DNA of 5,971 nt from Planctomycetota bacterium (lineage in GTDB: Bacteria; Planctomycetota; Planctomycetia; Isosphaerales; Isosphaeraceae). Every line of letters starts with the position of its first letter. Within the stretch, counting starts at the first letter, position 1. The notes under the pieces are model-generated. The model worked only from the letters and a program-made list of their open reading frames with translations, was not told where the DNA came from and ran no database searches. The DNA is taken from NCBI GenBank assembly GCA_021807585.1, contig JAKBCQ010000200.1, positions 1 to 5,971 of the forward strand, in the 5' to 3' direction. Of the stretch, positions 1 through 5,846 are shown piece after piece. The translations under genes and the position numbers were made by a program.

Positions 1-1478
1 GCCTAATCGCATCGGCAGTTGTTTATCAACTATTCAACGCCTGGATCGGCGTGGGGGCGAACGACACCGAGAATCTTGAATCAACCCTCGTTTATGTGGC
101 GGCGGGGCAGTTCGATCTCGGCCCCGGTTCGCTTTACGGGCCCTTTTCGGGGTCGAATCCTCATGTGGTGATTCAGGCGCCCCTTTATTATCGGTTGACG
201 TGGATCGCGGCCAAGCCGCTCGTCGCGCTCGGAATCGATCGCATCGCGGCGACGCTCGCCGCTGGTCGAACCCTCTCGTATCTCGCGTTGATCGCATTGC
301 TTGTGATCTCGGGTCGAATCGCCTCATCGGACGGCGGATCGCGCATTGGAGCGGCGTGGAGCGTTCTCATGATCGCGGCTTCGGCGGTGATATCGAGCTT
401 TCCCGTCTCGGTCCGCCCCGATACGCTCGGGATCGCGCTCCAAACGCTGGGAATCGCTCTCACAATCCGCAGCCTCAATCGTCGTCACCGCGTTGACCGC
501 GACTTCATCCCCCCGTTCATCGCGTTCGCGCTCGCGTTTTGCGTCAAACAACACCTCATCGTCGGCTGGGGGTTGTCGATTTTTATTCTTATATATGAGT
601 ATTTACATAAAAGGATTGATTTGAAAACGCTCGTCGTTCCGATCGCGACGGCGCCGGCGATCGTCGCGGTGTATTTTGGAATCGAGCAGGCGACGACGCG
701 GGGGATGTTGATCGAATCGATCTTCGTGATTCCGGGATTATTGGGCCAAGCCGCCGCGGGATCGTGGCGATATGTCGCGACGGTCTTCGGCGAGATCGCC
801 AAGCGCTCGGTCGGTTTGATCGCGATCGCCGCCGCGGCGATTCCGCCGGTCTTCGGTCTGAAAAAGTCGTTCCGAACAACCGATCGGTATCTCGCGATTT
901 GCTTGCTTCTTGAAATCGCACTGACGATCGCGCTGTGTAAGAAAAGCTCGGGAGCGTGGTATAATTACGCGATGCAGGCGACGGTTTGCGGTTCGATCTT
1001 GGCGGCCCGAATCGTGGGATCGATCGATTGGGGTTCCATTCCGCTCGCTCGGCTCGCACCTTTGTGCTTGGCGACGCTCGCTCTGTTTGTCTCGGACGTT
1101 CGAATCGTCGTTAAAGCGGCGCGAAATCGTGTGGATGAACAGGCTGCGCTGCGGTATTTGCTCGATGATCCCCGCGTCGCGGGCCGCAATCGCAACGAGC
1201 GGTTCTTCGCGCGATTGCCGCAGTATAATCGCATGTACGGCCGCGACGACGCGATCGTCGACGACTGGTTGTATGCGTCGTACGAGGCGATCCACGCGGT
1301 CGAACCGAGGAGCGTTTGGCTGAAGGCTAAGTTGACCGACGGCCGCATTCGGCTCGTCGTCACTCCCGCCTGGAAATCCGGCGAGATCCCCGGACTCGAC
1401 GAAAAACTCCCCGAACTCGGTTACACCCACGCGGCACGGTACGGTCCATATGACGTCTGGGAGCGCATCGGTTCCTGA
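1..1478 (+). CDS. GT-C-type membrane glycosyltransferase-like protein, 5' end outside window
   Basis: The frame is open from the first complete codon at position 3, so the gene is truncated by the window edge; the GTG at 51 is only an internal valine. The visible 491 residues begin with the end of a hydrophobic segment, then an extracytoplasmic-type loop (NDTEN, then PLYYRL near nt 171-200), then about eight to ten hydrophobic helices. Motifs I associate with ArnT/PMT-like polytopic glycosyltransferases are AAGR with a following helix, RPD at nt 414-422, KQH near nt 546-554 and GAWYNY at nt 951-968. After the last helix (about nt 1065-1115) comes a soluble domain of roughly 120 residues. Such enzymes usually transfer sugars from polyprenyl-phosphate donors outside the cytoplasmic membrane. 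The donor, acceptor and exact family cannot be read here. The stop lies inside the next gene's frame, which suggests co-transcription. An AT-rich codon stretch occurs at 579-626. Confidence 0.8.
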   Translation, partial: LIASAVVYQLFNAWIGVGANDTENLESTLVYVAAGQFDLGPGSLYGPFSGSNPHVVIQAPLYYRLTWIAAKPLVALGIDRIAATLAAGRTLSYLALIALLVISGRIASSDGGSRIGAAWSVLMIAASAVISSFPVSVRPDTLGIALQTLGIALTIRSLNRRHRVDRDFIPPFIAFALAFCVKQHLIVGWGLSIFILIYEYLHKRIDLKTLVVPIATAPAIVAVYFGIEQATTRGMLIESIFVIPGLLGQAAAGSWRYVATVFGEIAKRSVGLIAIAAAAIPPVFGLKKSFRTTDRYLAICLLLEIALTIALCKKSSGAWYNYAMQATVCGSILAARIVGSIDWGSIPLARLAPLCLATLALFVSDVRIVVKAARNRVDEQAALRYLLDDPRVAGRNRNERFFARLPQYNRMYGRDDAIVDDWLYASYEAIHAVEPRSVWLKAKLTDGRIRLVVTPAWKSGEIPGLDEKLPELGYTHAARYGPYDVWERIGS

Positions 1479-1989
1479 ATCAAACCCGATCGAATCGGAG
1501 ATCTCGCGCGTGATCGATTCCGAGATCGCCGCGGCGACCGACGATTCGATCGACGTCGATTTTTCGGCGCCGCTCGCCGATCTCCCCCCGCCGCGCGAGC
1601 CCGAACCCGTCGTCCTCGATCACGATCCCGAGGATTTCCTCCGCATCGTCGCCAATCCGTTCCTGGCGTTCGCGATGATCGCGTTCTGTTTCGCGCTGCT
1701 GATTTTTGTAAACAACAAAAAGTTATTTGCTGGTTACAATTATTATTTATCAATAGTTATCGGTCTTTCGGTCCTATTTTCCTCGGCTTTGTATCGCTAT
1801 CAATGCCTCGATTGCGGCGGTTCGGGAAGGCTGACTCGATGGAGAACGCATCATTGTCCGGCTTCGGCCGATCGGCGTCGGCTCGGCAAACGTCGAAGAA
1901 TACACGGGCCGAATCCCGAGAGGCAGGTCGTGATCTGGCTCTTTTTGACCGCCTTCGTCGCGATCTTCGTTCGATCATTAATTAGATAG
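1450..1989 (+). CDS. Small membrane protein with Cys/His-rich loop, function unknown
   Basis: I do not recognise this 179-residue protein. Its first 65 residues are acidic and proline-rich (PLADLPPPREPEP at 41-53), probably disordered and cytoplasmic. Two hydrophobic segments follow at about 70-87 and 96-114. Then comes a loop with C119, C122, H134, H135 and C136 around a GGSG turn, followed by a strongly basic stretch (RRRLGKRRR, 142-150) and a third membrane segment at 160-175. The CxxC with HHC pattern resembles a metal-binding knuckle but matches no zinc ribbon I can name. The ATG overlaps the preceding gene by 29 bases, which fits translational coupling, but it has no Shine-Dalgarno site. 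A GTG at 1510 (codon 21) has GGAG nine bases upstream and would give a 159-residue protein starting after the preceding stop. The real start is therefore uncertain. Its place between two polytopic envelope enzymes suggests an accessory role. Confidence 0.7.
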   Translation: MTSGSASVPESNPIESEISRVIDSEIAAATDDSIDVDFSAPLADLPPPREPEPVVLDHDPEDFLRIVANPFLAFAMIAFCFALLIFVNNKKLFAGYNYYLSIVIGLSVLFSSALYRYQCLDCGGSGRLTRWRTHHCPASADRRRLGKRRRIHGPNPERQVVIWLFLTAFVAIFVRSLIR

Positions 1990-2020
1990 TGATGAATTAT
2001 TCCGTACAAACAAATAAACA

Positions 2021-2026
2021 AAGGAG
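2021..2026 (+). promoter_or_regulatory. Ribosome binding site of the DUF2079 gene
   Basis: AAGGAG lies five bases before the ATG at 2032, inside an AT-rich 42-base gap after the preceding stop. It fixes the start of the downstream gene and shows that this gene can initiate independently of coupling. Confidence 0.8.
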
Positions 2027-2031
2027 CGGCG

Positions 2032-3510
2032 ATGCGATCGTCGCGGTCGATCACGCGTTTTTGGCCTTATTTCCTGATCGCCGCGGTTTACGCGTTCGCG
2101 ACGTCGGCGACGATCATCGACGTATTCCGCCGCTACGACGAATTCCGACTCGGCTGGTCGTGGGATCTGGCGTATTACAATCAGTGGTTCTGGTCGACTT
2201 CGCACGGGATCGGAACGATCAGCGTTCGACCGGTCGCGTCGTTCGGCGAGGAGGGACCGTCGATCTGGAAAATGAACTACCTCGCGCCGATTCGCGTGCT
2301 GATTCTCCCTTTTTATTCTTTATATCCTCATCCAAAAACGTTATTATTGATTCATGCGATTCTTTTTTGGTTGTTGATTCCGGCGGCATACACGCTGGCG
2401 CGATCGGAGGGGGTCGGTCGCGCGGTCGCGGTCGCCGCGGCGCTTTCGTCGACGTTCGTTCCCCTGCTCCATCCGCTTGCGGTCAATGATTTTCGCGAGC
2501 TTCAAATCGCAATCCCTTTCGTATTGTGGGCGATCGAGGGGTATCGATCGCGACGCCTCGGACTGTCGGCGTGGGGTATCGGCGGGCTCTTGTGTTGTCG
2601 GCAAGAGTACGCAATCGTCGTAGGCTCGCTCGCGTTCGTTCCTCCGCGTGAACGTGAAGACCCTGGAAAAACGCTCGTTTGGCGGCAATCGGTCGTCCTG
2701 ATCGGCGTCGTCTGGTTCTGCTGGATTTATCTTGGCTATCTCAGATGGATGATCGGTCCCAACGCCCCCGATCATTTCCTCGAAGAATTCATGAAACCGA
2801 AGCCTCCGTGGGACGAGATCGCTCGCACCGCGACGGGGATCGTCGTAATCGGGCTGGGAGGCTGGGCTTTGCTTGGCTGCGCGGCGCCTCGCTTGACGCT
2901 GATTTGCCTTCCCTGGCTGTGGGGGTTGGCGACGGGTCGCTGGGCGATCCGGTTGATCGAGACCGAAGACTGGCACGGCGTGCGGTATGCGGCGCCGTTC
3001 GCCGCCTCGTCGCTCGCCGCGGGGCTTGTCGGATATGCGCGGATCGCGAATCGCCTGATGTCGTTACGTCGCGGCGCGGTTTTCGTTCCGATTTTCGCGA
3101 TCTTGGTCGCGTTGAGCCTGGCGATCCCGCACGTCGAGATCGCTCGCAAACTCGATCGGGTCCCCAGGCGGATCGACGCCGACGAAGCCGCGATCGTCTG
3201 GAAATGGATCGATCGAATCGCCCCCGATGAAGGCGTAATGGCGGTTTACGACGTCTCCGCCCAGCTTTCATCGCGCCGGCTGCTTTCGAGTTATATCCTG
3301 GATCAAAACAAACCGATCGGCTTCCCGAAGCTCAAGCCCGTGTACCAATGGGTTTTCACTCGAGCGAACGATATCCCCGAATCGATCTGGATCAATCAGG
3401 GGTTCGAGCTCGTTCATCACGGCCGCGCCGTGCGGATTTATCGTCGCGCCGCAAGCGACGCTCGTTCCGCGGCGAAAAAGAGCGCGTCATCCGAGCGTCT
3501 GTCGCAATAA
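2032..3510 (+). CDS. DUF2079 family polytopic membrane protein
   Basis: This 492-residue protein matches the DUF2079 plan (predicted membrane proteins of GT-C-like topology, no proven reaction). After a first helix at 11-31 comes the hallmark loop motif WDLAYYNQWFW (44-54). Helices lie near 83-98, 104-123, 131-148, 158-170, 177-203, 219-239, 266-300, 318-338 and 349-365. Conserved positions include NDFRE (152-156), where the family usually has DFH; CRQEYA (189-194), where it often has RED; and WHGVRYAAP (314-322), matching its HY-x-x-P region. The C-terminal soluble part includes IAPDEGVMAVYDVSAQLSSR (396-415), like the family's ending in which a strand is followed by LSxR. The tail from 474 is Ala/Ser/Lys-rich and looks disordered. 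The start is set by AAGGAG at 2021-2026. It probably belongs to the same operon as the two upstream genes and may act in envelope glycan or lipid-linked sugar transfer, which is inferred. Confidence 0.85.
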   Translation: MRSSRSITRFWPYFLIAAVYAFATSATIIDVFRRYDEFRLGWSWDLAYYNQWFWSTSHGIGTISVRPVASFGEEGPSIWKMNYLAPIRVLILPFYSLYPHPKTLLLIHAILFWLLIPAAYTLARSEGVGRAVAVAAALSSTFVPLLHPLAVNDFRELQIAIPFVLWAIEGYRSRRLGLSAWGIGGLLCCRQEYAIVVGSLAFVPPREREDPGKTLVWRQSVVLIGVVWFCWIYLGYLRWMIGPNAPDHFLEEFMKPKPPWDEIARTATGIVVIGLGGWALLGCAAPRLTLICLPWLWGLATGRWAIRLIETEDWHGVRYAAPFAASSLAAGLVGYARIANRLMSLRRGAVFVPIFAILVALSLAIPHVEIARKLDRVPRRIDADEAAIVWKWIDRIAPDEGVMAVYDVSAQLSSRRLLSSYILDQNKPIGFPKLKPVYQWVFTRANDIPESIWINQGFELVHHGRAVRIYRRAASDARSAAKKSASSERLSQ

Positions 3511-3647
3511 TCTCATAAGGGACGGGCGATCCGATGACGATTGCTCCGCTCTAGTTCACGATCGGTGTGGAATCGTAGCGGCAATTCGGCGCCTTCGGAC
3601 GATCGCAAGCGATTTCAGACGTTTCGAATGAGATTGTGCCGATCGCC

Positions 3648-3660
3648 CATTGAATCAATG
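3648..3660. promoter_or_regulatory. Perfect 13-base dyad, possible operator
   Basis: CATTGA-A-TCAATG is perfectly symmetric with six-base arms around a central A. It ends one base before the candidate -35 box at 3662, a typical place for a repressor or activator site. Dyads of this size arise by chance about once per window, so position is the main argument. Confidence 0.25.
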
Positions 3661-3661
3661 C

Positions 3662-3691
3662 TTGCCGGCGGACGCGATCTTTTTGTAAACT
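3662..3691 (+). promoter_or_regulatory. Weak candidate promoter for the TPR gene
   Basis: TTGCCG (3662-3667) and TAAACT (3686-3691) each match the sigma70 consensus at four of six positions, with an 18-base spacer. A start near 3698 would leave a leader of about 195 nt. It is the most AT-rich point of the intergenic region, but the match is modest. Confidence 0.25.
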
Positions 3692-3879
3692 AGGTTTGTT
3701 CGCGTGCTTGAAACGCCCCGCACGAGATCCAAATCTCCGCCCGGCGGAATCGCGAACCCAAGACCGAACCCGACCGACGACCACCAGGGCTCCAAACCGC
3801 CGGATTTCCCCCCCCTGAGATCACGCCCGCAACGTAGCGAATTCGATGCGCCGACGCACGACAACGAGCCCCCGCCATG

Positions 3880-3888
3880 AAGGAGGTG
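3880..3888 (+). promoter_or_regulatory. Very strong ribosome binding site deciding the GTG start at 3894
   Basis: AAGGAGGTG is complementary to nine bases of the usual 16S rRNA 3' end. It sits seven bases (counted from AAGGAGG) before GTG 3894 and ten before GTG 3897. The upstream in-frame ATG at 3846 has no such site, so the shorter protein is preferred. Confidence 0.8.
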
Positions 3889-3893
3889 TTCGC

Positions 3894-5468
3894 GTGGTGA
3901 AGGTGATCCGAAAAGCTCCGATCGTCATCGTCGTGCTGACGGCGATCGCGACGGCGTTCGGGGCGATCCCGCAAAGCTCCCGGGGGGGAGAGATCGATCG
4001 GCTTTCGATCGAGGGGCATCGGCTGCTCGATCGGGGGGATTACGACCAGGCGCTCGCGGTGTTCGATCGAATTCTCAGGCTCTTTCCTCTAAACATCGAC
4101 GCGCGGATCGATTATGCGCTTACGTTATTGTGCATGGGTCGATTCGACGACGCGCTCATCGAATACGACAAAGCCTTGTTCGTCGATTCGAGAAATATCG
4201 TTTCCTTGCTCGGCAAATCGCAAGCGTTTTTGTCGATTTACGAATATGATCTCTCTTTACCTTGGCTCGATCGAACGTTGACGATCGATCCCAAGTGTCA
4301 TGTCGCTTATCAGAAGTCGGCGTGGGCTCGGCTGGGGTTGAATCAAGACGAGCGTGCGCTTGAGGATCTCAACCAAGCGATCGCGCTCGCGGTGCGCGAA
4401 CCCGCGAGCGTTCGGTCGGGCTATTTGCTTTCGCGAGCGAGCGTCGAGATGAGGCTGGGTCGGACGCCGATCGCCGAGAACGACGTCGACGCCGCGATCG
4501 AACTCGTTCCCGAGGGCTACGCGGGTTTCGCCACCCGCGGCGAGCTACTCGATCGCCTGGGAAGGCACGAAGATGCGACCAACGATTATAAAACAGCGCT
4601 TCGGCTCGGACCCAAGATTGAACCCGTCGCGCCGTCATACAACGGCCCGAGAATCAAACTCGTGACGATCGCGGGGGTTCGCGGACGATCATCGGGTTTA
4701 TCGGCGATGGGGTTTTGCAACGAACGATTGGGAAATCCCTTGGCGGCGATCAAGTTTTTCGATTTGGCGATCACGATCGATCCCAAAAACGCGTCGGCGT
4801 ATGTGGCGAGGGCGTTCGCTCGGTTCACCCGCGGCGATCTGAATGGAACTCGTGACGACATCGTCGCGGCTCACGAGCTCGATAAACAAGACGCCAACAC
4901 GTTGCTGTTGCGCACGGCTCTCGACGCGATTGAAAAACCCGGCGAGTCGATCTACGCGGCGCACGCATACGTCGATCTTCGATCGTGGTCCGATCCCGAA
5001 GCAATGACCGCGGCGATCATCGGTTCAATGGGCGCGATCCGCGCCGAGCATCGCGACGACGCCGACCCCTTGCTCGACGACGCCGGCAAGCCCCTTCACG
5101 ATACCGATTGGCCCAAACCGATTCTTAAATATTTAAAACGCTTTATCGATGAAAAAACCCTGATCGAAGCCGCGGCGACCAACGATCAAAAAAGCGAGGC
5201 GCATGCATATCTCGCGATCGAGCTCTCCTTCGCCGGCAAGCGCGTCCAAGCCGCGGAACAGCTCGAATGGCTCGTTAAGAACGGAAACAAACGCAGCCTC
5301 TCGTACGATCTGGCGATCAACGAGTTCCGCCGATCCAATCCCGAACTGATCGCCAAGATCTTCCCCGCCCCGCCTGCTGAAACTCCGCGAACGAAGGACG
5401 CGATCAAAGCGGCGAAACGCAAAACAAGAACGGCGCCTACGCGAAAAAAACAAGGAAAATCGCGGTGA
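3894..5468 (+). CDS. Secreted tetratricopeptide repeat (TPR) protein with basic C-terminal tail
   Basis: The GTG start gives 524 residues and places a classical signal peptide at the N-terminus: K3, R6 and K7, a hydrophobic core at 9-21, and possible cleavage after ATA (21) or FGA (24). There is no lipobox cysteine. At least eight 34-residue TPR units follow, at about 35-68, 69-102, 103-136, 138-169, 176-206, 208-241, 268-299 and 300-333, with typical pieces such as GDYDQALAVFDRIL and NPLAAIKFFDLAITIDP. Residues 335-430 are less regular and contain an acidic patch (RDDADPLLDD). A further TPR-like hairpin, SEAHAYLAIELSFAGKRVQA, lies at 434-453. The last 24 residues are Lys/Arg-rich. TPR arrays bind proteins or peptides, so an envelope scaffold or assembly role is likely; the partner is unknown. 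An upstream ATG at 3846 would add 16 residues but lacks a ribosome binding site. No terminator is visible after the stop. Confidence 0.88.
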   Translation: MVKVIRKAPIVIVVLTAIATAFGAIPQSSRGGEIDRLSIEGHRLLDRGDYDQALAVFDRILRLFPLNIDARIDYALTLLCMGRFDDALIEYDKALFVDSRNIVSLLGKSQAFLSIYEYDLSLPWLDRTLTIDPKCHVAYQKSAWARLGLNQDERALEDLNQAIALAVREPASVRSGYLLSRASVEMRLGRTPIAENDVDAAIELVPEGYAGFATRGELLDRLGRHEDATNDYKTALRLGPKIEPVAPSYNGPRIKLVTIAGVRGRSSGLSAMGFCNERLGNPLAAIKFFDLAITIDPKNASAYVARAFARFTRGDLNGTRDDIVAAHELDKQDANTLLLRTALDAIEKPGESIYAAHAYVDLRSWSDPEAMTAAIIGSMGAIRAEHRDDADPLLDDAGKPLHDTDWPKPILKYLKRFIDEKTLIEAAATNDQKSEAHAYLAIELSFAGKRVQAAEQLEWLVKNGNKRSLSYDLAINEFRRSNPELIAKIFPAPPAETPRTKDAIKAAKRKTRTAPTRKKQGKSR

Positions 5469-5525
5469 GGCGTTAAGGACGTTAAAGAACAGCCCGGAGA
5501 ATTCCACCCGGTATCAGACAATCCG

Positions 5526-5554
5526 TTATCATTCGGCCGGATTTCGGATATAAT
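5526..5554 (+). promoter_or_regulatory. Sigma70-like promoter with perfect -10 box
   Basis: TTATCA (5526-5531, four of six) and TATAAT (5549-5554, six of six) are separated by exactly 17 bases. Transcription would start near 5561, in a region with no clear protein gene but with strong RNA structure. TATAAT also occurs inside the first gene (960-965), but there without a matching -35 box. Confidence 0.5.
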
Positions 5555-5560
5555 GAATCC

Positions 5561-5697
5561 ATTCGCATGTTTTTTGTGAGAGACGACGTCTTTCAACCAG
5601 GATTTATGAACGCCGATACACGCGCGTGGAGTCGAACTCCCGGGCCGGGGTGGCCGAAGACGATCGCTTTCGACGAAGGCGATGCTCGACCACCCCG
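5561..5697 (+). ncRNA. Candidate structured RNA downstream of the consensus promoter
   Basis: From the predicted start near 5561, the plus-strand RNA can form hairpin 1 (GGAGT-CGA-ACTCC, 5628-5640) and a long hairpin 2 (5646-5697). The outer stem of hairpin 2 is CGGGGTGG with CCACCCCG (8 pairs). A middle stem CGA with TCG follows, and then an inner stem at 5663-5671 with 5675-5683 (9 pairs including one T-G wobble, loop GAC), about 20 pairs in all. No T-run follows, so it is not an ordinary terminator, and the 3' end is unknown. It does not fold as a tRNA. It could instead be a minus-strand structure, because that strand gains two wobble pairs in the middle stem while losing one in the inner stem. 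I cannot assign a family. Confidence 0.3.
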
Positions 5698-5828
5698 ATC
5701 CCATTCCGCATACCGAATTGTCAAAGATCATCCCGGCCCGATCTCACGGTCGCCCGGGCTCTTGTGCTACGCCGATTCAACCCGCGATTTCGGCCGCCAT
5801 CGGATTGTGATCCAGATCATCAATTCAA

Positions 5829-5846
5829 AAATCGATCACTCGATTT
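5829..5846 (-). terminator. Possible terminator of the convergent minus-strand gene
   Basis: Read on the minus strand, AAATCG and CGATTT form a six-base stem around AGTGAT, and two more T follow the stem to give a run of five. The stem is weak (two G-C pairs). The loop contains the TGA stop of the minus-strand frame. The plus strand has only three T after the stem, so the element favours the minus strand. Confidence 0.3.

Larger units (their letters stand above)
3511..3893 (+). other. Intergenic region and probable leader of the TPR gene
   Basis: No convincing protein frame occurs on either strand; the open frames here are arginine-rich or low-complexity shadows. No hairpin followed by a T-run closes the upstream operon. 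A perfect dyad and a weak promoter lie at 3648-3691. The part from about 3700 is C-rich on the plus strand (eight consecutive C near 3808-3816) and could be a leader of nearly 200 nt. It ends in the strong ribosome binding site at 3880-3888. Confidence 0.6.
5469..5835. other. Intergenic region with promoter and hairpins, no convincing protein gene
   Basis: Open frames exist, including an ATG at 5567, but their composition is poor in leucine and rich in Arg, Pro and Ser, and none has a ribosome binding site. What stands out is a consensus promoter at 5526-5554, an 11-base dyad AGACG-A-CGTCT at 5581-5591, and the hairpins between 5628 and 5697. CGTTAA is repeated at 5471-5476 and 5481-5486. No obvious terminator for the TPR gene is present. 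Confidence 0.55.

Noticed and set aside
960..965. Perfect TATAAT inside the first gene
   Set aside because: The bases 17 upstream do not resemble a -35 box, and the hexamer is explained by Trp-Tyr-Asn-Tyr codons.
738..1430. Long minus-strand open frame of 230 codons opposite the first gene
   Set aside because: It is Arg/Asp/Gln-rich, lies antisense to a clear membrane protein gene, and reflects GC-biased codon usage rather than a real gene.
1945..1987. TTGACC near the end of the small membrane gene as a promoter for the DUF2079 gene
   Set aside because: No -10-like hexamer lies at 16-19 bases; nearby AT-rich hexamers are too far away.
3551..4019. Minus-strand open frames in and near the leader of the TPR gene
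   Set aside because: They have low-complexity Arg/Gly/Ser composition, no ribosome binding sites and mutual overlap in several frames.
5444..5476. A7 run (A AAA AAA in frame) near the end of the TPR gene as a frameshift site
   Set aside because: The -1 frame stops after eight more codons and the +1 frame extension has no protein-like character; no stimulatory structure is evident.
5626..5700. Possible tRNA-Ser/Leu or tRNA remnant: GGGGTGGCCGAA on the plus strand, GGGAGTTCGACTCC on the minus strand
   Set aside because: The two tRNA-like pieces lie on opposite strands. The T-arm piece cannot form a five-pair stem with a seven-base loop, and no proper anticodon loop with T33 or acceptor stem can be drawn.
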